Below are positions 7,789-16,134 of a DNA stretch of 64,000 nt, piece by piece. The stretch's first letter is position 1. The number at the start of each line of letters is the position of its first letter. Below the pieces are notes generated by a model. The model worked only from the letters and a program-made list of their open reading frames with translations, had not been told where the DNA came from and made no database searches. A program made the position numbers and the translations under genes. The stretch is from NCBI GenBank assembly GCA_026418275.1, contig JAOABQ010000051.1, forward strand, positions 1-64,000. Reading direction: 5' to 3'. This DNA comes from Clostridia bacterium. Its GTDB lineage: Bacteria > Bacillota > Clostridia > Acetivibrionales > DSM-2933.

Positions 7789-8853
7789 ATGAATGAGCTA
7801 TTGCATAGATATAGTAAAGCTATATGTAATTTACTTCTTGCTTTCTTTATTTTTATATTGCTATATTTTTCTGTTAAATTCTTACTGCCTGTCTTGGCAC
7901 CCTTTGTAATAGCAGTAGTGATTTCCATAATTAACGAACCCTTTATCGCTTTTTTTGAAAGGCTTAAAATTCCACGAGCCTTTGCGTCGGTACTGTCTCT
8001 TCTGATATCAATAAGCATAATCACTATTTTAGCAGTAGTTGGAGTAATAAAAATTTTCAACGAATTAGTCAACCTGCAGAACAACATATCAATCTATGCA
8101 AACAGTATATCAACTCAAATTGTTGATTTCCTGAACCGTCTGTCGGAATACTATAATAATCTTCCAAAGGAAATATCCGTACCTGTTTCTGAAAACATTA
8201 AAGGAATCGCATTAAAGCTTCAGGTAATGGTTACATCAATGGCAGGCCAGATTATAACTACTTTATCCTCTATACCGAAAATGACTGTGTTTATTACCGT
8301 TACTCTCATATCAACCTATTTTATTAGCAGTGATAGAAGAAAAATTCGCACCTTTGTATATAAGCAGCTCCCCGGTAGCTGGTCAAAGCGTTTTCCTGAA
8401 ATAAAGACAGGCACCTTTTCAGCTATACTGGGCTATTTTAAAGCTCTCCTTATTCTTATGAGCTTTACATTTTTCGAGGTAAGTATAGGATTAATTATTA
8501 TAGGCGCGGACTATGCCCTTTTGATGGGACTTCTGGTTGCACTGTCCGATGCCATACCCGTAGTAGGCACAAGTCTTATAATGGTACCTTGGATTGTATT
8601 CAACTTTATTAGCGGAAACATTAGAATGGGTTTGGGCCTGACTATAATTTATCTGGTTGGGGTTATCATACGGCAGATTTTTGAGCCGAAAATCGTAGGC
8701 GCACAAATAGGACTTCATCCGTTGGTAACTCTGATAGCCATGTATATAGGCTTTGAGATATTCGGTGCAGCGGGAATGCTGCTTGGGCCAATCGCGATGA
8801 TTGTACTTAAAAACCTTCAAAGCTCAGGAATAATAAAATTATGGAGGGAATGA
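7789..8853 (+). CDS. ytvI: YtvI-like sporulation integral membrane protein (AI-2E/UPF0118 family)
   Basis: This 354-residue polytopic protein belongs to the AI-2E transporter (UPF0118) family. It has two N-terminal membrane helices, a helix to about residue 95, a soluble stretch of about 60 residues, and four to five C-terminal helices. The C-terminal half contains the family motifs SDAIPVVGTSLIMVPW and PKIVGAQIGLHPLVTLIAMYIGFEIFGAAGMLLGP. Length and sequence are closest to the clostridial/bacillar YtvI type, linked to sporulation; substrate is unknown. AAGAGG precedes the ATG by ten bases. It converges with prmC, with only 25 bp between the two ends and no visible terminator. Confidence 0.8.
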   Translation: MNELLHRYSKAICNLLLAFFIFILLYFSVKFLLPVLAPFVIAVVISIINEPFIAFFERLKIPRAFASVLSLLISISIITILAVVGVIKIFNELVNLQNNISIYANSISTQIVDFLNRLSEYYNNLPKEISVPVSENIKGIALKLQVMVTSMAGQIITTLSSIPKMTVFITVTLISTYFISSDRRKIRTFVYKQLPGSWSKRFPEIKTGTFSAILGYFKALLILMSFTFFEVSIGLIIIGADYALLMGLLVALSDAIPVVGTSLIMVPWIVFNFISGNIRMGLGLTIIYLVGVIIRQIFEPKIVGAQIGLHPLVTLIAMYIGFEIFGAAGMLLGPIAMIVLKNLQSSGIIKLWRE

Positions 8854-8878
8854 ACAATATTCGACCGGAAAACCTTCC

Positions 8879-9760
8879 TCATGCAAGGCGTCCTAATACT
8901 ACCCTTTCGGTTCCCGAAAGGTCCTTTATTATTTCTATATTTTCATAGTAATTTTTCATTAATTCTGCTACTGCTCTTGCCTGATCATATCCTGTCTCAA
9001 AAGCCAGAGTTCCACCCTGAGTTAGAAAAAGGCGAGATTTGTCTATAATCTCTCGGTAAAAATCCAGCCCGTCATCCCCCCCGTCCAAAGCACCATGAGG
9101 CTCATGCTGCTTTACTTCTTCCTGCAAAGAACCAATATCCCCGGAAGGAATATAGGGCGGATTTGAAACAATGACATTATACCTTCCGTAATGTTCCTTA
9201 CCGAGGGCATCAAATAAATCGCTCTTTATAAATATAACCTTTTCTTCTGTACATAAATTAGCTGCATTTACTTTTGCTGTTTCAAGTGCCTTTTCCGATA
9301 TATCAACTGCAGTAACACGGCAGTTCTCCCGGTAGTAGGCAATGCTGACCGCTATACAGCCTGAGCCTGTACCGATATCCAGCACATTTACATAAGATGT
9401 CTTACTTTCTAGTGCAGCTATGTTTTTCAGCACAGCCTCTACAAGAATTTCAGTATCCTGTCTGGGTATCAGGACATTTGGATTTACAATAAAGTCAAGG
9501 GACATAAATTCCTGGTGGCCTGTTATGTACTGCAAAGGATTTCTTTCAGCTCTTAGTTTGACTGCCGTAAAAACTCTCTCCACTTGATTATCAGCTACTA
9601 TAGCTTCACCGTGGGTATAAAGATGTGTTCTGTCGCACTCCAGCGCATTACAAAGTATAACCCCGGCTTCAAATGCCGGGGCCTCAATATTAGCTTTTTT
9701 TAACATGTTTATTGCTGCTGTTAAAAGTTCTTTTATAGTCATAAGTTTTTTGCCACCCAT
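8879..9760 (-). CDS. prmC: Peptide chain release factor N5-glutamine methyltransferase PrmC (HemK)
   Basis: PrmC methylates the glutamine of the GGQ motif in RF1 and RF2 using SAM. The 293-residue protein has an N-terminal helical domain, the SAM-binding motif VLDIGTGSGCIAVSIAY at about residue 123, and the catalytic NPPY in VIVSNPPYIPSGDI. ATG at 9760 is chosen because a GAGG box precedes it at a good distance; an internal ATG six codons later (9742) is the alternative and would also fit the family's N-terminus. The gene follows the DUF1385 gene by 13 bp in the usual clostridial rho-rpmE-DUF1385-prmC order. Confidence 0.93.
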   Translation of the reverse strand: MGGKKLMTIKELLTAAINMLKKANIEAPAFEAGVILCNALECDRTHLYTHGEAIVADNQVERVFTAVKLRAERNPLQYITGHQEFMSLDFIVNPNVLIPRQDTEILVEAVLKNIAALESKTSYVNVLDIGTGSGCIAVSIAYYRENCRVTAVDISEKALETAKVNAANLCTEEKVIFIKSDLFDALGKEHYGRYNVIVSNPPYIPSGDIGSLQEEVKQHEPHGALDGGDDGLDFYREIIDKSRLFLTQGGTLAFETGYDQARAVAELMKNYYENIEIIKDLSGTERVVLGRLA

Positions 9761-9773
9761 CCCTAACCTCGTA

Positions 9774-10703
9774 TTACCAATTATCAGCAGTTTTGTCTTC
9801 CACCTGTACTCCCTTAAAGGCAGCAATTGCCACTTCTATCTGAGAATCATCGGGCTCTCTTGTAGTAAAGAATTGGAAGGCCATGCCCGGCACATTTAAA
9901 AGCTGAAAAAACTTAATCTCACTTCTGCCCGTAAACTTTATAATTTCAAGAGCAATCCCTGCAACAAAGGGAATCAATGCTATTCTTACAAGGGCATTAA
10001 TAACCGGATGATACCAGCCTGCAAAGGCGAAAACAAGAATACTTATAATCATGACTGTAAAGAAAAATGAAGTACCGCAGCGTGGATGCTTGGTAGAGTA
10101 TTTTTTTATATTTTCAACCGTAAGCGCTTCACCATTTTCATAACAGTGAATAGTTTTATGCTCGGCACCGTGATATTCCCAAACCCTTTTCATATCCTTC
10201 AGCTGGGACACCAAAGCCAAATATGTGAAGAACAGCGCTACCCTTATAAGTCCTTCAAATAAATTCAGGTATATTCTCCCCAGTTGTGTTTCCTCGTCAA
10301 AATGCATAAAGTCCGCCAGGAAATTCGGTAAAAGTATAAAAAGGCCGACACTAAAAACAAGAGAAATAATAACAGAAAAATATATTGCTATATCCTTTAG
10401 CTTGTCACCAAATACCCTGTCCAAAAATTTATCAATCTTTGAAGGCTCTTCATTCTCGTCTCCCTCAATCTCCACAAATTCGGCGGAATACAGCAGTGCC
10501 TTTACCCCCAACACCATTTGCCTGAATAATCCGATTGCTCCGCGGATAATAGGAATCTTCTGAAGCATGAATTTTTTAGGTAATAGTTTTTTCTCTACGA
10601 GAATTTCGCCGTCCGGCTTTCTTATGGCAATAGCAGAATTATCCGGGCCAATCATCATCAGCCCTTCGATCAGGGCTTGACCTCCGATACTGGTTTTCTT
10701 CAT
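9774..10703 (-). CDS. DUF1385 family membrane protein (YqhQ-like)
   Basis: This 309-residue protein matches the DUF1385/YqhQ family, near-universal in Clostridia but of unknown function. The N-terminus has the conserved IGGQALIEGLMMIGP and the centre has EYHGAEHKTIHCYENG followed by HPRCGTSFFFTVM, with several membrane helices around them. The conserved His and Cys residues suggest metal binding or catalysis, but this is unproven. ATG at 10703 is chosen over the ATG at 10715 because GGAGG is five bases upstream of it. It lies between rpmE and prmC. Confidence 0.87.
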   Translation of the reverse strand: MKKTSIGGQALIEGLMMIGPDNSAIAIRKPDGEILVEKKLLPKKFMLQKIPIIRGAIGLFRQMVLGVKALLYSAEFVEIEGDENEEPSKIDKFLDRVFGDKLKDIAIYFSVIISLVFSVGLFILLPNFLADFMHFDEETQLGRIYLNLFEGLIRVALFFTYLALVSQLKDMKRVWEYHGAEHKTIHCYENGEALTVENIKKYSTKHPRCGTSFFFTVMIISILVFAFAGWYHPVINALVRIALIPFVAGIALEIIKFTGRSEIKFFQLLNVPGMAFQFFTTREPDDSQIEVAIAAFKGVQVEDKTADNW

Positions 10704-10857
10704 TTTAACCTCCATGTCCCCAATGCACCATTTACCCCTACAAACAAAAACATTGCATTCCTTTTATTTGTTAGTTCCCTGGTACCCTATGATATCTTTT
10801 TGATTTTAAAAAAGTTTTATCTCAGTCGCATAACATTTCTTATTCATAGTAATAAAA

Positions 10858-10893
10858 AACTAGAGACTAAAATTGTATTCAGTCTCTAGTTTA
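10858..10893 (-). terminator. Rho-independent terminator after rpmE
   Basis: An 11-bp perfect stem, AACTAGAGACT at 10858-10868 against AGTCTCTAGTT at 10881-10891, has a 12-base loop. Read on the minus strand the second arm runs into a T-run (TTTTTTATT). It lies 38 bp past the rpmE stop and separates rpmE from the DUF1385-prmC pair. Confidence 0.85.
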
Positions 10894-10928
10894 TCATTTT
10901 TGAAATAATTTTTCAAACCAATATTGAA

Positions 10929-11138
10929 TTATTCCTTATCCACGATGCCGTACTTCTTCTTAAATCTGTCTACACGTCCGCCTGTATCAATAAGCTTCTG
11001 CTTACCTGTATAAAAAGGATGGCATTTTGAACATATGTCAACGTGCAGATTCTTTTTTACCGAACCTGTAGTAAATGTCTCACCGCATGCACACTTTACA
11101 ACTGATTCACCATAATTTGGATGGAGTCCTTCTTTCAT
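10929..11138 (-). CDS. rpmE: Large ribosomal subunit protein bL31 (zinc-binding form)
   Basis: This 69-residue protein is bL31, a 50S component that bridges toward the small subunit. It starts [12 protein letters not shown] and contains [11 protein letters not shown] and [13 protein letters not shown]; the four Cys mark the zinc-binding (C+) form rather than the zinc-free paralogue. A GAGGG-type ribosome-binding site precedes the ATG. It follows rho, as in most Firmicutes, and ends in a strong terminator. Confidence 0.97.
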   Translation of the reverse strand: MKEGLHPNYGESVVKCACGETFTTGSVKKNLHVDICSKCHPFYTGKQKLIDTGGRVDRFKKKYGIVDKE

Positions 11139-11248
11139 TTTGTTTCACCCTCTTTCAAACAACATCAATAGATTATATATATTGTTTAGTTTTTTACATT
11201 CAAAGACGCAAAAGAAATTTTAGCACAAATTCTAGAAATATGCAAGTA

Positions 11249-12967
11249 CTATTTTTCACCGAAGGATGTATTTATTCCTTTTACGAATTCTTCATTGGTT
11301 CTTGTTTGTATAAGCTTGTTTATAAGCATTTCGGTTACTTCTGCCGTACCCATATTGTTCATTGCCCTTCTTATAGCCAGAATGCTCTCGAGTTCCTTCT
11401 GGTTATAAAGCAATTCTTCACGTCTTGTACCCGATTTATTGATATCGATAGCCGGGAAAATTCTCTTTTCAGACAGCTTTCTGTCGAGATGAAGTTCCAT
11501 GTTACCGGTACCTTTAAATTCTTCAAATATGACATCATCCATTCTGCTTCCAGTCTCAATGAGGGCTGTAGCCATAATGGTAAGACTTCCGCCAAATTCT
11601 ATATTTCTTGCTGCACCGAAGAATCTCTTGGGCTTATGCAAAGCACCGGGGTCAAGACCGCCGGAAAGGGTTCTGCCTGTTGGCGGAATTGTGAGGTTGT
11701 AAGCTCTTGCAAGCCTTGTTATACTATCCAGCAGTATTACAACATCCTTCTTTTGTTCAACAAGCCTCTGAGCTCTTTCAAGAACCATTTCAGCAACCTT
11801 TATGTGGTGCTCAGGTACTTCATCAAAGGTTGAATATATTACTTCGCCCTTTATGGAGCGCTGCATATCGGTTACTTCTTCCGGTCTTTCATCTATAAGT
11901 AAAACTATCAATTCTATTTCAGGGAAATTCAAAGTGATACTGTTTGCAATTTTCTTTAAAAGAATAGTTTTACCTGCCTTTGGCGGAGATACTATCATTC
12001 CGCGCTGTCCTTTACCAATAGGGGCTATCAGGTCAATCAACCTTGTGGATAACTCCCGTGGTGCTGTTTCAAGCATTATTCGCTGCTCGGGGTATATCGG
12101 TGTAAGATTTTCAAAAGGAACTCTTTTAGATGCTACCTCCGGCGGATCACCGTTAACAGTTTGAACATATAAAAGGGCCTGGAACTTTTCCCCTTCCTTG
12201 GGTATTCTACCTTTTCCACGAATTTTATCCCCGGTTCTCAATCCAAACCGGCGAATCTGTGATGGGGAAACATAAACATCCCTTGGTCCTGATAGGTAAT
12301 TATCGCTTCTAAGAAATCCGTACCCGTCAGGCAGTACTTCCAATACTCCCTCTACAGGATCGTCACTTTCAATTTTTTCATAGGAATTAGTATTTGGATT
12401 CTGTTGCTGGCCTTCATTTTCCCTTTTGGTTTCAATAGGTCTCGATGCCGGCCTCTCATGAATTACTTCAGCGGGTTTTTCATTAGTTTCTGCTGCTTTA
12501 GCCTGGGGAATCGGAGCCTGTTGAACCGGTCTCTGTGCTGCTGCCGGAGCAGAAGTCTGCTTCTGTTCTTGTATACTTTCTTTTTTATCTTCAATAGTGG
12601 TTTCCTCAGGGGTATTTTCAGATGATTTCTGAAATCTGCTGGGTCGTCCACGTTTTGATTTCTTTAAAAAGGTTTGCTCTTCTGAAGATTGTTCCGAAGC
12701 TTCACTAGCTGCTTCTTTTACATCTTCATCAGTTGCTTGAACCGAATTATCTATTTTATCATCCTTAACCGGCTTAATATTATCATCCCTGTCGTTATCT
12801 ATTTCTTTATTCTCTATCTCTGTATCCTTGCTGCCTTCTCCGCCTGATTCAAGTATTTTACCTATAAGCTCTTCTTTTTTGTATTTTGTAACACTCTTAA
12901 TACCCATCATTTTAGCGATATAACGCAAGTCCTCCAGAGTTTTAGCTTCTAGATTGATTTGTTCCAT
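11249..12967 (-). CDS. rho: Transcription termination factor Rho
   Basis: Rho is a hexameric RNA-dependent ATPase that releases transcripts. The 572-residue protein has the N-terminal Rho-N helices ([15 protein letters not shown]), then about 150 residues of hydrophilic, charged and Gln/Pro-rich sequence (about 45-200), the cold-shock RNA-binding domain ([19 protein letters not shown]), and the ATPase core with [13 protein letters not shown] as Walker A and [11 protein letters not shown]. The disordered insertion makes it longer than E. coli Rho (419 residues). ATG at 12967 is preceded by GGTGG and GGAG. A promoter lies upstream at 13015-13043. Confidence 0.96.
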   Translation of the reverse strand: MEQINLEAKTLEDLRYIAKMMGIKSVTKYKKEELIGKILESGGEGSKDTEIENKEIDNDRDDNIKPVKDDKIDNSVQATDEDVKEAASEASEQSSEEQTFLKKSKRGRPSRFQKSSENTPEETTIEDKKESIQEQKQTSAPAAAQRPVQQAPIPQAKAAETNEKPAEVIHERPASRPIETKRENEGQQQNPNTNSYEKIESDDPVEGVLEVLPDGYGFLRSDNYLSGPRDVYVSPSQIRRFGLRTGDKIRGKGRIPKEGEKFQALLYVQTVNGDPPEVASKRVPFENLTPIYPEQRIMLETAPRELSTRLIDLIAPIGKGQRGMIVSPPKAGKTILLKKIANSITLNFPEIELIVLLIDERPEEVTDMQRSIKGEVIYSTFDEVPEHHIKVAEMVLERAQRLVEQKKDVVILLDSITRLARAYNLTIPPTGRTLSGGLDPGALHKPKRFFGAARNIEFGGSLTIMATALIETGSRMDDVIFEEFKGTGNMELHLDRKLSEKRIFPAIDINKSGTRREELLYNQKELESILAIRRAMNNMGTAEVTEMLINKLIQTRTNEEFVKGINTSFGEK

Positions 12968-13014
12968 ACTCCACCACCTTAATAGAAACATATTATAACC
13001 TTAATACAATACTA

Positions 13015-13043
13015 AATATAATATATTTAATATTTATTGCCAA
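13015..13043 (-). promoter_or_regulatory. Candidate promoter of rho
   Basis: On the minus strand TTGGCA (13043-13038) and TATATT (13020-13015) are separated by 17 bases, each matching consensus at five of six positions. Transcription would start near 13008, about 40 bases before the rho ATG. Confidence 0.55.
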
Positions 13044-13080
13044 CTTATTGGAAATACATTCACGTGGGGTAAACAAGTAA

Positions 13081-13102
13081 AACCTTCCAAGCACAGAAGG
13101 TT
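13081..13102 (-). terminator. Possible terminator after the cysteine-rich gene
   Basis: AACCTTC (13081-13087) pairs with GAAGGTT (13096-13102) around an eight-base loop, and TTTTACTT follows the stem on the minus strand. It lies between the cysteine-rich gene and the rho promoter and would separate the two units. Stem and T-run are both modest. Confidence 0.4.
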
Positions 13103-13224
13103 TATATACTCAGAGGGGGATGTGTGAATATTACCATAAAAATTATAACATCATATACATTCTTTGTCAACTCTGAATTGGCTTCAGATGGGCTTTATTT
13201 AAATAGTTTCGGGAGATTTGCGAA

Positions 13225-13863
13225 TCATTTTTCCTGCAAATAACTTTTCGAATACTTGGCAAAAAGAAGTATTTGTTCCTGCATCAAAATAATCTTTAAA
13301 TCTTCATTTGTTGCAGCATTTATTATTCTTTTGCCAGCACATTTTCTACAATTCAGGCATATTTTGTCAGGTAATAGAACTAACTCAATATCATTATTTC
13401 CGCATTCACAATATAAATTTCCCTGTTCGGCTATATCATGCACTTTGTTCAATGTATCAAACATCACCTGAGTATTTTTAAAGTAGCTTTCATAACCGAA
13501 CATATCAATCAATTCGTCAAGCTCTTTTTCCAAACTGTCTATTTTCCGGCGTACTTCCTGGTCGTTACCGGCAAAGCACTGCGGAACACCGGTTACAGGA
13601 CAGTAAAGAATATTCATGGCTCTACAGATAATATCTTTCCTGCTCAAAATAAAGGTATGTTCTCCGCCGCAGCCTATACAGGGCATCTTGATAGTCACGT
13701 CCCTTTGGCTCTCCTGAAAAACGGTTATACCTGTCTTGGTGCATTTACAGGAATATTTAATTTCCTTCTTCTGAATAAGTTTGAAAAGCGGTAAGCTGAA
13801 AAATTCAAATGCTCCACACACGGCACATTTGTATGCGATGGTTAAATTCATATTTATTAACAT
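13225..13863 (-). CDS. Cysteine-rich protein with CpXC-like zinc ribbons, function unknown
   Basis: The 212-residue protein carries several Cys pairs: YKCAVC near the start, YSCKC at about 38-42, MPCIGCGGEH at about 60-69, then LYCECGNND and CLNCRKCAGKR in the last third. A helical segment of about 50 charged residues (DSLEKELDELIDMFG) sits between. The N-terminal ribbons resemble the CpXC domain of Firmicutes; I do not recognise the rest. At least two zinc sites seem likely. ATG at 13863 has GAGGTGG seven bases upstream. It is divergent from the ABC-LytTR gene and lies upstream of rho. It may bind zinc or nucleic acid, but that is a guess. Confidence 0.7.
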   Translation of the reverse strand: MLINMNLTIAYKCAVCGAFEFFSLPLFKLIQKKEIKYSCKCTKTGITVFQESQRDVTIKMPCIGCGGEHTFILSRKDIICRAMNILYCPVTGVPQCFAGNDQEVRRKIDSLEKELDELIDMFGYESYFKNTQVMFDTLNKVHDIAEQGNLYCECGNNDIELVLLPDKICLNCRKCAGKRIINAATNEDLKIILMQEQILLFAKYSKSYLQEK

Positions 13864-13921
13864 CGTATGCCCACCTCACTATATTAATAATTCGCCAGAC
13901 CATATAAAAAACCCTTTTTTA

Positions 13922-13930
13922 TGTTATAAT
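13922..13930 (+). promoter_or_regulatory. Extended -10 promoter of the ABC-LytTR gene
   Basis: TGT followed by a perfect TATAAT (13925-13930) forms an extended -10 element, 33 bp before the ATG at 13964. No convincing -35 hexamer is visible, which fits extended -10 promoters or an activated one. Confidence 0.5.
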
Positions 13931-13963
13931 TACTTGAGCGATTCTATTAACGGAGTTGAAATT

Positions 13964-15004
13964 ATGTCCTCATTAACACTTACAGTTGAAAACTTGACAA
14001 AAAGGTATGATGAAAGGGATGTTGTTTACAACGTAAGCCTTTCGGTTTCTGCCGGCGAAATAGCGGCAGTTAAGGGACAGACAGGTTCCGGTAAAACCAC
14101 TCTCTTAAAACTTGCTGCAGGCTTAATTCCCCCAACTTCGGGGAATATTATGATTTCGGGAAAGACTATCCAGTATAGGAAATCCGGCATTTCGCCTGAA
14201 ATAGGCATGCTGCTGCATAACCAAGGTGTATATCAGCGGCTGACTACCCGGGAATACCTCTCTTTCTTCCGTAGGCTTTATGGAGTCGAAAAGAGTCGGG
14301 TAGACGAAGTAATAAGGGAAGTAGGGCTCCTCGACAGACAGGATGACCGGCTTAAAAACTTTTCACCCTCACTGATTGCGAGGGTAGAGATGGCGAGAAC
14401 CATTTTGCACAATCCATCCCTTCTTCTTCTTGACGAACCTACAGCGCACCTGGATCTCGAAACTATGGAGATTCTAAGAAAGCTGATTATAAATTATGCT
14501 TCTAAGGGAACGGCGGTTCTTTTTACTACGTCCTCCAGCGAGGAAGCAACTGCTCTTGCGCACAAAACAGGCAATATGTACCACGGTCGAATTGATGCAT
14601 GGGAAAAATCTGAGGATATTAATCAGGAAACCGGAGCTCTAGACGTTCAACATTCAGATAGCCGTCTCCGTATTGAAAAAATACCGGCCAAAGTCAATGA
14701 CCGTATCATTCTATTTAATCCTACAGAACTCACCTACATTGAAAGTCAGGAGGGTATATCCCTTCTTCATGCAGGAGGAGAAGAGTTCCAATGTCCGCTT
14801 ACTCTTACAGAGCTTGAAGAAAAGCTTAAACCCTTTGGCTTTTTCCGTTCACATCGTTCATACATTGTAAATCTCCAAAGAGTCCGCGAAGTTATTCCCT
14901 GGACAAGAAACAGTTACAGTTTAATACTTGATGATGTGCAAAAGACTACTATTCCATTGAGTAAAAATAGCATGAAGGAACTGGAAGGTTTTTTGGGTGT
15001 GTAA
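13964..15004 (+). CDS. ABC ATPase-like protein fused to a LytTR DNA-binding domain
   Basis: The 346-residue protein has two parts. Residues 1-215 are an ABC nucleotide-binding domain with an intact Walker A (GQTGSGKT, 38-45) and Walker B (LLLLDEPTAHLD, 153-164). Residues about 236-346 form a LytTR domain with IESQEGISLLHAGG and FGFFRSHRSYIVNLQRVREV, the usual DNA-contacting segment. The ABC part is degenerate: the LSGGQ signature is replaced by FSPSL (133-137), and the H-loop His by Ser in FTTSSSEEA. It probably senses nucleotide or the transporter and regulates transcription rather than powering transport. ATG at 13964 has GGAG eight bases upstream. The locus downstream encodes a complete ABC exporter with its own ATPase. 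Confidence 0.85.
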   Translation: MSSLTLTVENLTKRYDERDVVYNVSLSVSAGEIAAVKGQTGSGKTTLLKLAAGLIPPTSGNIMISGKTIQYRKSGISPEIGMLLHNQGVYQRLTTREYLSFFRRLYGVEKSRVDEVIREVGLLDRQDDRLKNFSPSLIARVEMARTILHNPSLLLLDEPTAHLDLETMEILRKLIINYASKGTAVLFTTSSSEEATALAHKTGNMYHGRIDAWEKSEDINQETGALDVQHSDSRLRIEKIPAKVNDRIILFNPTELTYIESQEGISLLHAGGEEFQCPLTLTELEEKLKPFGFFRSHRSYIVNLQRVREVIPWTRNSYSLILDDVQKTTIPLSKNSMKELEGFLGV

Positions 15005-15005
15005 T

Positions 15006-15055
15006 TTCACCCTGTTTTCTGCTCCATTCACCCCTTTTTTTACTCTGTTCATCCC
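15006..15055 (+). promoter_or_regulatory. Three direct repeats at 21-bp spacing, candidate LytTR sites
   Basis: TTCACCC starts at 15006, TTCACCC at 15027 and TTCATCC at 15048, so each repeat begins exactly 21 bp after the last. LytTR proteins bind pairs of short direct repeats about two helical turns apart, which fits this spacing. The block lies between the LytTR-fusion gene and the small-protein/ABC operon beginning at 15152, where an autoregulated exporter would keep its operator. Binding is inferred. Confidence 0.6.
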
Positions 15056-15151
15056 AAAAACACTCCATTAACCGTAAGTTTGTAGATTGTTTTTCTTTTT
15101 CTTGAGAAAATAGGCACATGAACACAAAACTTTTACGGGGAGGAATTGAAA

Positions 15152-15289
15152 ATGGAAAATACTCAAGATACATTTAATCAATTTAAATTTCTTTTTGGGT
15201 TTTTAACCGGTCTGTCTATAGTATCATTTTTAGCAATTATTTTTTATTATTCCAATAAAATTCGTAATGGGAAAGGGGTAATAAAATGA
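15152..15289 (+). CDS. 45-residue single-pass membrane protein
   Basis: This small gene begins at an ATG with GGGGAGG eight bases upstream and ends in TGA overlapping the ATG of the ABC ATPase (ATGA, 15286-15289). The peptide has a polar N-terminus MENTQDTFNQFK, one hydrophobic segment of about 22 residues (FLFGFLTGLSIVSFLAIIFYY), and a basic tail NKIRNGKGVIK. The strong ribosome-binding site and coupling argue that it is real. It resembles the small phospholipase D N-terminal-like (PLDc_N) or leaderless membrane subunits found in exporter operons, but I cannot assign a family. A role as an accessory subunit or target of the exporter is inference. Confidence 0.7.
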   Translation: MENTQDTFNQFKFLFGFLTGLSIVSFLAIIFYYSNKIRNGKGVIK

Positions 15290-16134
15290 TAGAAGTAAAA
15301 TCTCTTAAAAAGACCTATGGAAACAAGGACGCACTGCGGGGTATTTCCTTTGACATCAAGCAAGGCGAAATATTCGGCCTGCTTGGCCCCAATGGGGCAG
15401 GAAAAAGTACTACGTTAAAAATACTTACAGGACAATTGCTTCCAAGCTATGGTGAGGCTAAAATATTAGGCATGGATACCATCAAGGAAAGAAACAAGTT
15501 ATATTCCAATATTGGGGTAGTTCCCGAGAATGCTAATCTCTACGAGAGACTAAGCATACTTCAGAATCTTGAGTTTTTCTGCCGCCTTTATAACTGTAGT
15601 CCCTCTTCAATTGATTCTTATTTGGAGCAAGTCAGGCTTACCGTGGATAAACACACTCAGGTCAAAAAGCTTTCAAAGGGTATGAAACAAAAAGTTCTCC
15701 TTATACGAGCACTCCTGCATAATCCAAAGGTTTTGTTTCTTGATGAGCCTACATCAGGCCTTGACCCGACTTCAGCCGATGAAATACACAAAATCCTCAG
15801 GAAACTGAATGGTGAAGGCATGACTATAATGCTTACCTCTCATAATATGGAGGAAGTCGATAAGCTTTGTAACAGAGTTGCCTTTCTTAATGACGGAAAG
15901 CTCGCAGAAGTAGGGTTGCCGGAAGAATTAAAACTCAAATATGCAGAAAAAAATGTCAGGGTTCTGGTACAAGAAAATGGAAAGCCGGAGGAAAAAGTAT
16001 TGAGTATCTTCGGGGAACAAAGTGCAGCTCTCATTTCGGGTTGGATACGTGATGGAAAAATACGTTCCATCCATTCATGCGAGCCAACTCTGGCAGATAT
16101 ATTTATGAAGGTTACAGGGAGGGATTTGAAATGA
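15286..16134 (+). CDS. ABC transporter ATP-binding protein (DrrA/CcmA type)
   Basis: This 282-residue ATPase powers the ABC-2 permease encoded next. All motifs are intact: Walker A GPNGAGKST (about 34-42), signature LSKGMKQKV, Walker B VLFLDEPTSGLD and H-loop LTSHNMEE. The last 60-70 residues form the small C-terminal extension typical of DrrA-type exporters. Its start overlaps the small membrane-protein gene and its stop overlaps the permease ATG (both ATGA), so the three are translated as a unit. The substrate is unknown. Confidence 0.92.
   Translation: MIEVKSLKKTYGNKDALRGISFDIKQGEIFGLLGPNGAGKSTTLKILTGQLLPSYGEAKILGMDTIKERNKLYSNIGVVPENANLYERLSILQNLEFFCRLYNCSPSSIDSYLEQVRLTVDKHTQVKKLSKGMKQKVLLIRALLHNPKVLFLDEPTSGLDPTSADEIHKILRKLNGEGMTIMLTSHNMEEVDKLCNRVAFLNDGKLAEVGLPEELKLKYAEKNVRVLVQENGKPEEKVLSIFGEQSAALISGWIRDGKIRSIHSCEPTLADIFMKVTGRDLK

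Noticed and set aside
13781-13963. N-terminal extension of the ABC-LytTR protein
   Set aside because: The extra 61 codons overlap the divergent cysteine-rich gene and the -10 element; the ATG at 13964 has a ribosome-binding site and gives a normal ABC start.
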